64,000 nt of DNA from Avipropionibacterium sp050157065 (GCA_050157065.1 CP189573.1), one strand, 5' to 3'. Numbered from the stretch's first letter, positions 15,423-26,106 are shown. Program-made: numbers and translations. Notes: a model not told the origin generated them from the sequence alone.

Positions 15423-16204
15423 CGGGATCCTTCGTGATCGTCGGGACTGTGATCGTCGGGGTTGGTCCGGCCAGGTGTGCGGGGCCCGGCGGGCCTGCGG
15501 CGGGCACGGCCGATGCGACGGGCGACACCCCGGCCGGCACCGCGGTAGCGCCGCGGGATGACCTGAGTGGCCGACCACTGGTCGGCCGGCGGCAGGATCC
15601 AGCCGCGCCAACGGGCGAGCAGGCACAGGCCGGCGCCGACGAGGAGTCCGGCCACCATGCCGACCGAGGGCTGCCCGAGCGCATGGGCCACCACCATCAC
15701 CGCCGCGGCGACGGCTGCGCAGGTGGCGTACAGGGTGTTGCCGCCCAGCACCGTCGGCACCCGCCGCAGCACGATGTCGCGGATGGCGCCGCCGCCGACC
15801 GCGGTGATCATGCCGAGCAGGATGGCGGGCACCCAGCCGAGTCCCACGGCCAGCGTCTTCTGGGCCCCGGCGACCGCCCAGCAGCCGAGTGCCACGGCGT
15901 CCAGCACCGGCCACACCTTGTCCCACAGGCGGCCCTCGATCCGCAGCAGGAACGCGATCAGGGCAGCCACCAGCGCCGTACCCAGGTAGGCGGCGTCGGT
16001 CAGGGCCAGCGGGGCTCCGGCCTGCAGCAGGGTGTCGCGCAGAATGCCACCGCCGAGCCCCGAGAGCACGGCCAGGGTCACGAAGCCGACCGCGTCGAGC
16101 TTCTCGCGGCGGGCGATCACGCCGCCGAGGACGGCATTGGCGAACACTCCGGTCAGGTCGATCACCCGGAACAGCGCCACCAGATCGTCATCCACGGTGT
16201 CCAC
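15419..16204 (-). CDS. TRIC/UPF0126-family membrane channel protein
   Basis: 261 residues. Seven hydrophobic segments fill the first about 205 residues. GLGGGILRDTLL and VGGGAIRDIVL are the duplicated G-G-G-x-(I)RD signatures of the UPF0126 pair, which corresponds to the bacterial trimeric intracellular cation channel fold. An Arg/Pro-rich cytoplasmic tail of about 50 residues follows (RRYRGAGRGVARRIGRARRR) and is longer than usual. GTG 16204 is used; GTG 16195 is an alternative three codons in. It is coupled to the M20 gene, with which it may be co-regulated. Confidence 0.85.
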   Translation of the reverse strand: MDTVDDDLVALFRVIDLTGVFANAVLGGVIARREKLDAVGFVTLAVLSGLGGGILRDTLLQAGAPLALTDAAYLGTALVAALIAFLLRIEGRLWDKVWPVLDAVALGCWAVAGAQKTLAVGLGWVPAILLGMITAVGGGAIRDIVLRRVPTVLGGNTLYATCAAVAAAVMVVAHALGQPSVGMVAGLLVGAGLCLLARWRGWILPPADQWSATQVIPRRYRGAGRGVARRIGRARRRPAGPRTPGRTNPDDHSPDDHEGSR

Positions 16205-16297
16205 TCTTGCACCGGGTCGCACCGCCGGTGGGAGTGAGGGGTGTCCGTGGGTCGATGCCGGGTTGCCGGGTCGGGGCCGGGGCAGTTGGGTGGTGCC

Positions 16298-16711
16298 ATG
16301 ACCTCGCGCATCTCCCACACCACGGTCGACTGTCATGACGCGTACGCGCTCTCGCGCTGGTGGCAGGAGGTGCTCGGTTACGTCGACGACCCCGACGACC
16401 CGAACCAGCCGGGTCACGAGGAGTGCCTGATCCGCGATCCCGAGACCGGACACACGGTCTTGTTCATCGAGGTGCCGGATCCGACCCCGGGCAAGAACAA
16501 GCTCCACTTCGACCTCCGGCCGCGCGAGCGCAGTCGCGACGAGGAGGTCGCCTGGCTGGAGCAGTGCGGGGCGACGGTGGTCGCCGACCACCGCGGGATC
16601 TACGGACCGGGCTCGGGCTGGGTCATCTTCGCCGACCCCGAACAGAACCAGTTCTGCGTGCTGCGGTCCGATGCCGAGGTGGCGGCAGACCGAGCGTCCG
16701 CTGCTGGGTGA
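16298..16711 (+). CDS. VOC/glyoxalase-fold protein
   Basis: 137 residues. The N-terminus SRISHTTVDCHDAYALSRWW and EVPDPTPGKNKLHFDLRP near residue 62 are characteristic of the Glyoxalase_6 group. The end reads GWVIFADPEQNQFCVLR. The His in KLHFDL and the Glu/Gln of PEQNQF would be the metal-site positions. Substrate unknown. It is divergent from the TRIC-type gene, with 93 bases between them. Confidence 0.75.
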   Translation: MTSRISHTTVDCHDAYALSRWWQEVLGYVDDPDDPNQPGHEECLIRDPETGHTVLFIEVPDPTPGKNKLHFDLRPRERSRDEEVAWLEQCGATVVADHRGIYGPGSGWVIFADPEQNQFCVLRSDAEVAADRASAAG

Positions 16712-16862
16712 TCACCGCCCGCACAGATGCCGCCGCACGCGCCGTACTCGGGCTCGCCGCGGGCGCCATGGTCCTCACCGCGCGCGTGGTTGCTAGCGTC
16801 TCGTCCATGATCGACATGACCCGAGTTGCTCGCCGGTCCACGCATCCGACGGGGGACGTGCG

Positions 16863-17411
16863 GTGAGCCCCGTGGGTGGTGACGCCGCAGCCCGGTCTCC
16901 GATGCCGGCGGACGATCGGGGCCACCCGCCGTTCCTGGCCGGGGACCGGGAATCGCTGGAGTCGTGGCTCGACCTGTACCGTGCCACGCTGCTGCTCAAG
17001 GTCGGCGGCCTCACCGCCGACCAGTTGTGCGCCCGTCCGACGCCGCCGTCGACGATGAGTCTGGGCGGGCTGGTCCGCCACCTCACCTACGTGGAGCGGA
17101 CCTGGTTCGCCAACGTGGTCGCGGGGGAGGACCTCCCGCCGCTGTACTGCCAGGACGATCCGGACGGTGATTTCAACGACGTCGACCCGGCGACGGTCAT
17201 GGCTGACCTGGTGGCCCATCAGGGCGAGCTGGTCGCGTCGCGCCGGCGCGCAGCCCGGGTGACCGACCTCGACGCACCGTTGCCGGGGAAGCGCCACGGT
17301 CGGCGGCTCAACCTGCGATGGGTGCTCACCCACCTGATCGAGGAATATGCCCGGCACCTCGGCCACGCCGACCTGATGCGTGAGGCCCTCGACGGCACCA
17401 CGGGGTACTGA
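16863..17411 (+). CDS. DinB/DUF664-family protein
   Basis: 182 residues forming a four-helix bundle. LGGLVRHLTYVERTWFANVV lies near 65 and VLTHLIEEYARHLGHADLMR near 155. The three His (RHL, THL, RHLGH) are the metal ligands of the DinB-like superfamily, which in actinobacteria includes mycothiol-dependent enzymes. mshB is present in this window, so a mycothiol-linked role is possible. Nothing here proves it. The start is GTG, with weak ribosome-binding sequence. Confidence 0.75.
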   Translation: MSPVGGDAAARSPMPADDRGHPPFLAGDRESLESWLDLYRATLLLKVGGLTADQLCARPTPPSTMSLGGLVRHLTYVERTWFANVVAGEDLPPLYCQDDPDGDFNDVDPATVMADLVAHQGELVASRRRAARVTDLDAPLPGKRHGRRLNLRWVLTHLIEEYARHLGHADLMREALDGTTGY

Positions 17412-17440
17412 TCCGACCCGGGCGGCGTACCGTGACGAGC

Positions 17441-17788
17441 ATGACGACGTTCCGGGTGAAGCGGATCCATGACGATCCGGCGGACAGCGACGGCCACCGC
17501 CTCCTGGTTGACCGGCTCTGGCCACGAGGTGTGTCCAAGGAACAGGCCGAACTGGACGGGTGGCCCAAGGAGGTCACCCCGTCTTCCGAGCTCCGGAAGG
17601 CCTTCCACGACGGAGACCTGGACGAGGAAGCGTTCGCCGAGCGCTATCGCGACGAACTCGACGCCTCGGGTGCGGTCGCCGAGTTGGTCGCTGACCTGCC
17701 TGCGGTCGTCACCCTGCTCACAGCGGTGAAGGATCCCGAGCACGGCCACGTCCCGGTGCTGCTGCAGGCGCTGCGCGACGCCACGTGA
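17441..17788 (+). CDS. DUF488/YeaO-family protein
   Basis: 115 residues. FRVKRIHDDPADSDGHRLLV at the start and DRLWPRGVSKEQAELDGWPK define the DUF488 family. The conserved Cys/Arg loop RLWPRG is present. The YRDEL helix lies near 65. The function is unsettled; some members sit in heavy-metal or DNA-repair contexts. The -10 hexamer TACCGT ends 8 bases before ATG 17441, which supports this start over ATG 17432. Confidence 0.8.
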   Translation: MTTFRVKRIHDDPADSDGHRLLVDRLWPRGVSKEQAELDGWPKEVTPSSELRKAFHDGDLDEEAFAERYRDELDASGAVAELVADLPAVVTLLTAVKDPEHGHVPVLLQALRDAT

Positions 17789-17802
17789 CCCGCAGCCGTC
17801 CG

Positions 17803-17898
17803 GATTCCGCAAACCGACCGGTCGACGGGGGAGGAGGTGTGCGCCCCACGTCTGGGCGCGGACCGGCTCGCGCACTCGACCGGTCGCTTTGTGGAATC
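17803..17898. repeat. Palindromic element, copy 1 (23-bp arms)
   Basis: The left arm at 17803-17825 and the right arm at 17876-17898 are inverted repeats matching at 21 of 23 bases (core GACCGGTCGA). The 50-base interior folds further (GCGCCC pairing with GGGCGC). A second copy in the same orientation lies on the other side of arfB. Confidence 0.7.
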
Positions 17899-17947
17899 GG
17901 CGCAGCCCAAGATCGCCGGGGCCTGGCTCTGGGGGTGTTCTCGGACC

Positions 17948-18388
17948 TCACTCAGCCCCGGGCCGCTGTCTGGTGCGCTTGATCTCGGCCCGTTCCCGTT
18001 TGGCGGCGAGGCGCCGCTGCTGCGAACCTCGCGTCCGCTTGGTGGGGCGCCGCGCCGTCGGTGGCACGACGGCGGCCCGGAGCAGGGCGGCGAGTCGTTC
18101 CCTGGCCGCGACCCGGTTCTGCCGCTGTGATCGGTGTTCGGTCACGTCGACCATCAGCACCGTGCCACGGAGGCGTCCCGCGAGCCGCTGCAGCGCACGG
18201 ACCCGTTGTGTCTCGGTCAGTGCTGTCGTGCTGCCGAGGTCAAGGCTCAGCTGCACCCGCGAATCTGCCGTGTTGACACCTTGACCCCCGGGCCCCGAGG
18301 CGTGCGAGAACTGTTCGACCAGCTCACGGGCCGGCACCGTGATCCCGTTCGCCGCCCCTGGGCCGGGCGGTATCCAGAGGTCGTCCAT
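17948..18388 (-). CDS. arfB: Alternative ribosome-rescue factor ArfB (peptidyl-tRNA hydrolase domain)
   Basis: 146 residues, the usual size. The GGQ catalytic motif is in ASGPGGQGVNT near residues 30-40, where Gln positions water to hydrolyse peptidyl-tRNA. RVQLSLDL follows. A basic tail (RPTKRTRGSQQRRLAAKRER) enters the empty mRNA channel of stalled ribosomes. ATG 18388 (MDDLW) is chosen; ATG 18400 is four codons upstream. The gene lies exactly between two copies of a 95-bp palindromic element. Confidence 0.88.
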   Translation of the reverse strand: MDDLWIPPGPGAANGITVPARELVEQFSHASGPGGQGVNTADSRVQLSLDLGSTTALTETQRVRALQRLAGRLRGTVLMVDVTEHRSQRQNRVAARERLAALLRAAVVPPTARRPTKRTRGSQQRRLAAKRERAEIKRTRQRPGAE

Positions 18389-18447
18389 GCCGACCAGCAT
18401 GCCGCAGTGCGCGGTGTGTGCGGTCGGTCCGGCCCCGAGGTGACGGG

Positions 18448-18542
18448 GATTCCGCAAACCGACCGGTCGGCCGTGGGGCACCGGCGCAGGCACGCCTGAC
18501 GACGCGCGGGCCGGACCCGTCGACCGGTCACTTTGTGGAAAC
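18448..18542. repeat. Palindromic element, copy 2
   Basis: The left arm at 18448-18470 is identical to copy 1 at 22 of 23 bases. The right arm at 18520-18542 pairs with it at 18 of 23. The interior differs in sequence but again can fold. Same orientation as copy 1, 550 bases apart, flanking arfB. Confidence 0.65.
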
Positions 18543-18645
18543 CGCGTCGGCACCGATGGATCCGGGCCGGCGAGCGCGGACGGATCGCTGCGGGTGCGGT
18601 CGTCGAGCACGGGTGCCGGCAGGGCTTCGGTGCCAAGATGGCGTG

Positions 18646-19551
18646 ATGCCGAAACTGCACCACGACGAGGTCGACATCGATGCCGGGACGGTCCGCGCGT
18701 TGTTGGCCGAGCAGTTCCCGGAGCTGGTGGTCGACTCCCTGGTCGAGGTCGAGCCGGCCGGGACCGACAACGTCAACTACCGGGCGACGGCCGCAGGGCA
18801 GGATCTCGTGGTCCGGCTGCCACGCAAGCCCGACGCTGCGGCGGGCATCGCCAAGGAGGCCAGGTTCGGGCGGCTGCTCGGATCCGCCCTCCCGGTCGCG
18901 ATCCCGGTGCCGACCGGGGTGGGCCGTCCGTCGGCGAGCTACCCGTTCCCGTGGTCGGTGGGACCGTGGCTCCCCGGTGAACTCCCGACACCCGGAGCCG
19001 CCACGGGTGAGCTCGCGGTGGACCTGGCGGGATTCGTCCGGGCACTGCGGTCGGTCGACGCAGCCCCGCACCTGGGCGACGCCATGCTCACCTCCTACCG
19101 AGTCGGCCCGATCGCGCCCCGCTTCGCCGACACCGACGAGTTCCTGCCACGGTGCGACGGCTGGGTGGACGTCCCCGCGGTCCGGGACGCCTGGGAGTCG
19201 CTCAAGCACGTCGAGCCGTACGAGGGCCCGCCGGCCTTCGCCCACACCGACCTGCAGCCGGGCAACCTGCTGGTCGACGAGCACGGCCGACTGTCGGCGG
19301 TGATCGACTTCGGTGCGCTGGCGGTGGGGGACCCGACCGTCGACCTGCTGCCGGCCTGGCAGGTGTTCGACGCCGAGACCCGACCCCGCTTCCGGGCCGC
19401 CATGGCCGTCGATGAGACGACCTGGCGTCGCGGGATGGCGTGGGCCGTCACCATCGGGGTGGTCGCCCTGGGCCACTACGCCGGCAGCGGTTCCCCGTTG
19501 GTGGAACGGTCCCGGTACCAGCTCGAGCAGGTGCTGCTCGAGCTGGCATGA
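18646..19551 (+). CDS. Aminoglycoside phosphotransferase-family kinase
   Basis: 301 residues. The N-lobe contains GTDNVNYRATAAGQDLVVRLP, with the ATP-binding Lys/Arg region. The catalytic loop HTDLQPGNLLVDE near residue 205 carries the Brenner motif HxDxxxxN. AVIDFGALAVGDPTVDLLPAW near 222 carries the metal-binding Asp. Members phosphorylate small molecules such as macrolides, aminoglycosides, homoserine or sugars. No neighbour tells which applies here. ATG 18646 is followed by coding-like sequence, while upstream is the repeat region. Confidence 0.8.
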   Translation: MPKLHHDEVDIDAGTVRALLAEQFPELVVDSLVEVEPAGTDNVNYRATAAGQDLVVRLPRKPDAAAGIAKEARFGRLLGSALPVAIPVPTGVGRPSASYPFPWSVGPWLPGELPTPGAATGELAVDLAGFVRALRSVDAAPHLGDAMLTSYRVGPIAPRFADTDEFLPRCDGWVDVPAVRDAWESLKHVEPYEGPPAFAHTDLQPGNLLVDEHGRLSAVIDFGALAVGDPTVDLLPAWQVFDAETRPRFRAAMAVDETTWRRGMAWAVTIGVVALGHYAGSGSPLVERSRYQLEQVLLELA

Positions 19552-19595
19552 CGAGCTCGACGAACTCGATGGACGTCTCGCGAGCTCGACGGGCG
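19551..19595. repeat. CTCGAC-rich dispersed repeat
   Basis: The gap between the convergent APH and isocitrate dehydrogenase genes is filled with GAGCTCGACGAACTCGATGG and GAGCTCGACGGGCG. The same degenerate unit (CTCGACGAGCTCGACGGGCG-like) recurs at 26682-26738, 41283-41425 and 54510-54532. Confidence 0.6.
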
Positions 19596-19596
19596 T

Positions 19597-21807
<2,211 letters not shown>

Positions 21808-21881
21808 GGTGGTGCGATCTCCTCCGGCGTCACGTCGTCCAGAACAATGTCTTGAGGTCAAGATATCCCATCGACCGAGGG

Positions 21882-22679
21882 CTACTCCACGCCGTCGACC
21901 TGGGTGAGCTCGTCGGGCGTCAGCGTCAACCGGGTCGCCGCGAAGTTCTCCGTGATGCGGTCGGCGTTGCTCGACTTCGGCAGCACCACGTAGCCGCGGG
22001 CCAGGTGCCACGCGATCACGATCTGGGCGGCGGTGGCGTCGTGGGCGCGGGCGATCTCGACCAACGTCGGGTCCTCCAGGTTGGTCTTGCGCAGCGGGCT
22101 GTAGCCCTCGAGGACGACCCCACGCTCGGCGTGGCCGGCGACCACGGCCGGATCCCACAGGGACGGGCTCCACACGATCTGGTTGAGCACCGGGGTGACC
22201 CCGGTCCGTTCGGTCAGCACGTCGAGCTGCTCGACGGTGTAGTTGCTGACGCCGAGCGCCGCGACCAGGCCCTCGTCGCGGTAACCGATCATCTCCTCCC
22301 ACGCCTCGACCAACGGATCGTCGCGATCCTCGCCGCCGGGGGCGTGGATCAGCCACAGGTCCAGTCGGTCGATGCCGAGCGAGGTCAGGCTCTGTTCCAG
22401 CAGCGGGCGGGCCTCGGCCGTACGGTCGGGTGGCAGCTTCGTGGTGACGAACACGTCGTCGCGGGCCACCCCCGACTCGGCCAGGCCGCGCCCGACCCCG
22501 GCCTCGTTGCGGTAGCGGGTGGCGGTGTCCAGGTGGCGGTAGCCGACCTGCAGTGCGTGGGCCACGGCGGCGGGCGCCTGCTCCTCGGGGATCTGCCAGG
22601 TGCCGAAGCCGAGCAGGGGCAGGGCGGCGCCGGAGGCGAGGGTGACCGTACCCCCGGCTGGTTCGCGAGAGGTCTCCAT
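21882..22679 (-). CDS. Aldo/keto reductase (AKR5-like)
   Basis: 265 residues forming a TIM barrel. LPLLGFGTWQIPEE lies near residue 20. HLDTATRYRNEAGVGRGLAE near 50 contains the catalytic Asp and Tyr. FVTTKLPPD contains the catalytic Lys, and LWLIHAPGG the His. The C-terminal VVLPKSSNADRITENF binds NADPH. Actinobacterial relatives reduce aldehydes and ketones such as 2,5-diketogluconate or methylglyoxal. The ATG is at 22679; upstream sequence in frame is antisense of the acyltransferase gene. It is 75 bases from icd, same strand. Confidence 0.88.
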   Translation of the reverse strand: METSREPAGGTVTLASGAALPLLGFGTWQIPEEQAPAAVAHALQVGYRHLDTATRYRNEAGVGRGLAESGVARDDVFVTTKLPPDRTAEARPLLEQSLTSLGIDRLDLWLIHAPGGEDRDDPLVEAWEEMIGYRDEGLVAALGVSNYTVEQLDVLTERTGVTPVLNQIVWSPSLWDPAVVAGHAERGVVLEGYSPLRKTNLEDPTLVEIARAHDATAAQIVIAWHLARGYVVLPKSSNADRITENFAATRLTLTPDELTQVDGVE

Positions 22680-22817
22680 GTCTCGATCCAACCACAGGTC
22701 TCGATCCGACCACAGGCCCCGACCTCGCACTCGCGCCTCGACCCGGGCGGGCCGACCGGGTCCTACGATCTTCCCAGCCGTCCGGCAGCCGGGCGGGACG
22801 AGGTGGAGCGGGAGGCG

Positions 22818-24176
22818 ATGACGGTGACGGCGACCCGGGAGCAGATCCTGGCGAAGCGGGACCTGGCACTGGACCTGGTCCGGGTCGCGTGCCTGTTGCT
22901 GGTGGTCGCGGCGCACGTGTGCTTCGTCGCCCTGCGCACGACGTCCGAGGGCGCGATGGAGAACTGGACGCCGCCCCAGCAGTACGCCTTCTTCGCGGTC
23001 GGTACGTGGTTCGTGCAACCGATGCCGCTGTTCTTCCTGGTCGGTGGCTGCGTCAGCCTGCTGGCGTGGCGGAGCGCCCGGCGGCGGGGCGAGGGGCCGT
23101 ACGAATTCTTCCGGACCAGGCTGGTGCGCTTCACCTACCCCGCCTTCGCCTTCCTCGGCATCCTGGCGGTGATCATCCTCGTCGCCCTGTTGCTCGGGGT
23201 GCCCAAGGGCCTGGCGGACGCCGCCGCGTACGGGGCCGGCACCCCGCTGTGGTTCATGGGCGCCTACCTGCTCTGTCAGGCGATCCTGCCGGCGATGGCG
23301 GTGGCCCATGAACGACGTCCGCTGCTGACGCCGGCACTGTTGTTGCTTGCTGCGCTGGTGGTCGACGTGGTCCGCGGCAGCGTCGGGATCGATGCGATCG
23401 GTCTGATCAACTACCTGTTCGTCTGGCCGTTCGCCCAGCAGTTGGGCTTCCTGCTCGCCGACGGCTGGTTCGACCCCGGCTCGGCCACCACGCGCCGACC
23501 CTTCGCCGTCCACATCTGGCAGCTGATCCTCCTTGCAGCGTTCAGCTTCCTCGCGGTCGGCGTGGTGGCCACGACCTTCCCGTTCGGCCCGGACATGCTG
23601 CAGAACCAGATCCCACCGTCGGCCGGGCTGGCCTTCATCGGGCTGGCGCACGTGGCGGTGTTCCGGTTCGTCAAGCCCGTACTGACCCACCTGATGGAGC
23701 AGCGCTGGGCCCAGGGCGTGGCGTATCTGATCGGCAGTCGGGCGATGACCATCTACCTGTGGCACGCGGTCTTCGTGATCGGGATCGCCGCCCTGTTCTA
23801 CTTCGGCTCTGCCTTCCTGCCGCAGGCGCCGTCCGTCGGTTGGTGGTTGCTGCGTCTCCCGGTGTTTCTGGTGGTGCTCGGGCTCGTGCTGCTGATCAGC
23901 AGTCCACTGGCGCGACTCGAACGCGGGCCGCGGCCTGCGGCGCTGCCCATGATCAACTCGACCACGATGCGGCTGCGGGTGGTCGCCGCCGGGGTGCTCG
24001 CGGTCGTCCCCGCGTTCGCCACCACCATCCCGACCGGGGACGGCCACCTGCGCGGACTGGACGCCGACCTGGTGCTGCTCGGGGCGGCCTTGCTCGTGCT
24101 GTCGATCCTGCTGGTACGCGTGGGGCGCCGCGGCGGGCCCGCACCCGACTCCGGAGGTGACAGCGACGCAATGTAG
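22818..24176 (+). CDS. Acyltransferase-3 family membrane protein
   Basis: 452 residues with about ten predicted membrane helices. LALDLVRVACLLLVVAAHVC near residue 14 has the R-(x)n-H pattern typical of membrane acyltransferases (OafA/OpgC type). FFLVGGCVSLLAWRSARRR lies near 70, and YLWHAVFVIGIAAL near 315. These proteins transfer acyl groups, usually acetyl or succinyl, to envelope glycans. A C-terminal soluble tail is short. GGAGG is 3 bases before the ATG. The stop codon overlaps the first base of the regulatory dyad that precedes the next gene. Confidence 0.8.
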   Translation: MTVTATREQILAKRDLALDLVRVACLLLVVAAHVCFVALRTTSEGAMENWTPPQQYAFFAVGTWFVQPMPLFFLVGGCVSLLAWRSARRRGEGPYEFFRTRLVRFTYPAFAFLGILAVIILVALLLGVPKGLADAAAYGAGTPLWFMGAYLLCQAILPAMAVAHERRPLLTPALLLLAALVVDVVRGSVGIDAIGLINYLFVWPFAQQLGFLLADGWFDPGSATTRRPFAVHIWQLILLAAFSFLAVGVVATTFPFGPDMLQNQIPPSAGLAFIGLAHVAVFRFVKPVLTHLMEQRWAQGVAYLIGSRAMTIYLWHAVFVIGIAALFYFGSAFLPQAPSVGWWLLRLPVFLVVLGLVLLISSPLARLERGPRPAALPMINSTTMRLRVVAAGVLAVVPAFATTIPTGDGHLRGLDADLVLLGAALLVLSILLVRVGRRGGPAPDSGGDSDAM

Positions 24177-24194
24177 TACTACACTATGTAGTAC
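24176..24194. promoter_or_regulatory. Perfect 8-3-8 dyad, BlaI/MecI-like operator candidate
   Basis: GTACTACACTATGTAGTAC is a perfect inverted repeat. It is preceded by another overlapping palindrome, TGTAGTACTACA at 24173... (24172-24183 region). Dyads with TACTACA/TGTAGTA halves are characteristic of BlaI/MecI/CopY-type winged-helix repressors. It lies 45 bases before the DoxX-like gene, which it probably controls. Confidence 0.6.
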
Positions 24195-24239
24195 GAGGTC
24201 GGGAAGGGCCCGAACCCCGTATCAGGGGAGGAACCCACA

Positions 24240-24827
24240 ATGTCCAGCAATGTCTCGGTCGATCGGCACAGGGACGGTGCCGCGGCCATGGAGCAGGAGA
24301 CCGTCGCCACCAGGGCCGTGGTGATGCAGGAGGACGTCGTCCGCAGTCGTCCAGCAAGGATCGTGCTCGCGATCGCCCGGATCAGCATCGGCTTCACGTT
24401 CTTGTGGGCCTTCCTCGACAAGACGTTCGGGTTGGGGTTCACCACCCCCGCCGAACGGGCCTGGATCAACGGCGGCACCCCCGCCCAGGGCTACATCAAC
24501 AACGTCGAGGGGCCGTTCGCCGGACTGATCCAACTCTTCGGCAATCCGTTCGGGGACTGGCTGTTCATGATCGGCCTGCTCGGCATCGGCGTCGCGATGA
24601 TCGCCGGAGCCGGACTGCGGATCGCCGCCGTCACCGGCACCATCTTGATGATCTTCATGTACCTCGCAGCGTTCCCGCCGATCCTGGGTGGCACCAACCC
24701 GATCGTCGACTCGCACTGGCACGAGGCGCTGCTGTTGATCATCGCCGCGGTGACCCTGGCCGGTGACACCTTCGGTGTCGGCAGGATCTGGGCCAAGATC
24801 ATCGGCCGACACACCTGGCTCCGCTGA
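24240..24827 (+). CDS. DoxX/DoxD-like membrane protein
   Basis: 195 residues. After a cytoplasmic N-terminus of about 40 residues there are four hydrophobic helices: IVLAIARISIGFTFLWAFLD, WLFMIGLLGIGVAMIAGAGL, IAAVTGTILMIFMYLAAFPP and ALLLIIAAVTLAGDTFGVGR. This is the DoxX superfamily layout (thiosulfate:quinone oxidoreductase large subunit relatives and redox-homeostasis proteins). GGGGAGGAA precedes ATG 24240. The upstream dyad suggests inducible expression. The conserved long loop with WINGGTPAQGYINN is typical of actinobacterial DoxD-like members. Confidence 0.75.
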   Translation: MSSNVSVDRHRDGAAAMEQETVATRAVVMQEDVVRSRPARIVLAIARISIGFTFLWAFLDKTFGLGFTTPAERAWINGGTPAQGYINNVEGPFAGLIQLFGNPFGDWLFMIGLLGIGVAMIAGAGLRIAAVTGTILMIFMYLAAFPPILGGTNPIVDSHWHEALLLIIAAVTLAGDTFGVGRIWAKIIGRHTWLR

Positions 24828-24853
24828 CCCGGCCCAGCAGGACCAGTCACTCA

Positions 24854-24885
24854 GGACCCGGTGCCCCGATCGGGGCGCCGGGTCC
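24854..24885. terminator. Bidirectional terminator hairpin
   Basis: GGACCCGG at 24854-24861 pairs with CCGGGTCC at 24878-24885. The inner GCCCCGATCGGGGC is itself a perfect palindrome, giving an almost unbroken 15-bp stem. It lies between two convergent gene ends (24827 and 24892). No T-run follows. Confidence 0.7.
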
Positions 24886-24891
24886 TGCTCG

Positions 24892-26106
24892 TCAGAAGTG
24901 GTCGAGCACGCGCACCGGTCGGATGCCGATCAGGGCCGCGAGGTCGGCGTCGTACGCGTCGGTCCCGCTCAACGCCCCACCCAGCCGCAGTTCGGCCGGT
25001 CCGGCAGCACCGCTCCACCATGCGGCCAGCCCGCCGGGGGTGAACACGGGGCCGCCGGCCTCTCCGGGGACGACCTCGCACCGACCGGCGTCGGCGGTCA
25101 CGCGGTAGTCGCCGGTGATGTCGACGCCGGTCCGACCGCGGACCGTGACCGACCACGATCCCGACAGCGACGGGGGTGGGGCCAACATGGCGAAGGCGCC
25201 CGGAACGTCAAGCACCGCAAGCATGTACGCCGTCGTCCACCCAGGACTCCCCGGTGCACCACGGCGGTGCCACTGGGTCGCGTCGGTGCCGCTGCTGCGC
25301 AGTGACACCTTTCCCAGCACCGCGCGGAAACTGCCGAGCACGTTGATCAGCGCCGCCTCCGCGCCCGGGGTGGCCGCGACCAGGTCGTCGACGGTCGCGA
25401 CGGCGTCCGGACCGTACGCGGTGCCTCGGTGCCAACTGCAGAAGCCGGTCACCACTCCTTGCTCCACCGCCAGCCAGACCCCGGTCGCCTCCCGCACCAT
25501 CGCCTCCGGACCGTCGGGGAACGAGGCGCCTCGCCGACTCAGCGGCCCGTTCTGCTGCGTCGCCCAGCGGGCATAGCAGTCGGCGATCGCGGCGGCATCC
25601 TCGACACCCGCCCGCCGGACCTGCACCAGCTCGGGGTCCGGGGCGGCGACCTCGGCGAGCTCGGCACTGGGGAACTCGAGCCGGGTCTGGGTGTTGATCA
25701 CCTCGAAGCCGAACGGGCGGTAGATCCCCGGTGCGGTCGGGAACAGGGTCGCGATCACCTCACCGGCCTCCCGCGACTCGGTCAACGCCGGTAGCAGTGT
25801 CCGCCTCAGCAGTCCGCGGCCACGCTGTTCGGCCCCCACGGTCACGCTGGCCAGCCCGCAGGTCGGCACCAGCCGACCGTGGAAGTGGCTGTCGTAGTGA
25901 CGGGCGACCGCCTTGGCGACCAACAGCTCCGCCGCTCCCTGTCGCTCGAAGGTGCCGTACGGCGTCGAGCCCGGCAGCGGCCACGGACGATCCGGGTCCG
26001 GCTTGCTGCCGAACGCCTCCGCCGACAACACGTCCGACGCCGTACGGTCGTCGGCTCCCAGCCGGCGGGTGATCAATTCTGGTCCGCTGGACCGCTCGTT
26101 CGTCAT
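24892..26106 (-). CDS. Eis-family GNAT acetyltransferase
   Basis: 404 residues, close to the 402 of mycobacterial Eis. The N-terminal GNAT domain carries VTVGAEQRGRGLLRRTLLPA near residue 88, with the acetyl-CoA loop. A second GNAT-like domain follows (SRRGASFPDGPEAMVRE, about 190-300). A C-terminal SCP2-like domain ends VLDHF. In Eis the free carboxylate of a C-terminal Phe acts as the catalytic base, and this protein keeps the terminal Phe. Eis enzymes acetylate amines, including multiple positions of aminoglycosides; the natural substrate here is not known. Confidence 0.85.
   Translation of the reverse strand: MTNERSSGPELITRRLGADDRTASDVLSAEAFGSKPDPDRPWPLPGSTPYGTFERQGAAELLVAKAVARHYDSHFHGRLVPTCGLASVTVGAEQRGRGLLRRTLLPALTESREAGEVIATLFPTAPGIYRPFGFEVINTQTRLEFPSAELAEVAAPDPELVQVRRAGVEDAAAIADCYARWATQQNGPLSRRGASFPDGPEAMVREATGVWLAVEQGVVTGFCSWHRGTAYGPDAVATVDDLVAATPGAEAALINVLGSFRAVLGKVSLRSSGTDATQWHRRGAPGSPGWTTAYMLAVLDVPGAFAMLAPPPSLSGSWSVTVRGRTGVDITGDYRVTADAGRCEVVPGEAGGPVFTPGGLAAWWSGAAGPAELRLGGALSGTDAYDADLAALIGIRPVRVLDHF

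Noticed and set aside
22680..24047. N-terminal extension of the aldo/keto reductase frame (over 450 codons upstream)
   Set aside because: Low-complexity Arg/Gln/His sequence antisense to the acyltransferase gene; the enzyme starts at 22679 with its family N-terminus.
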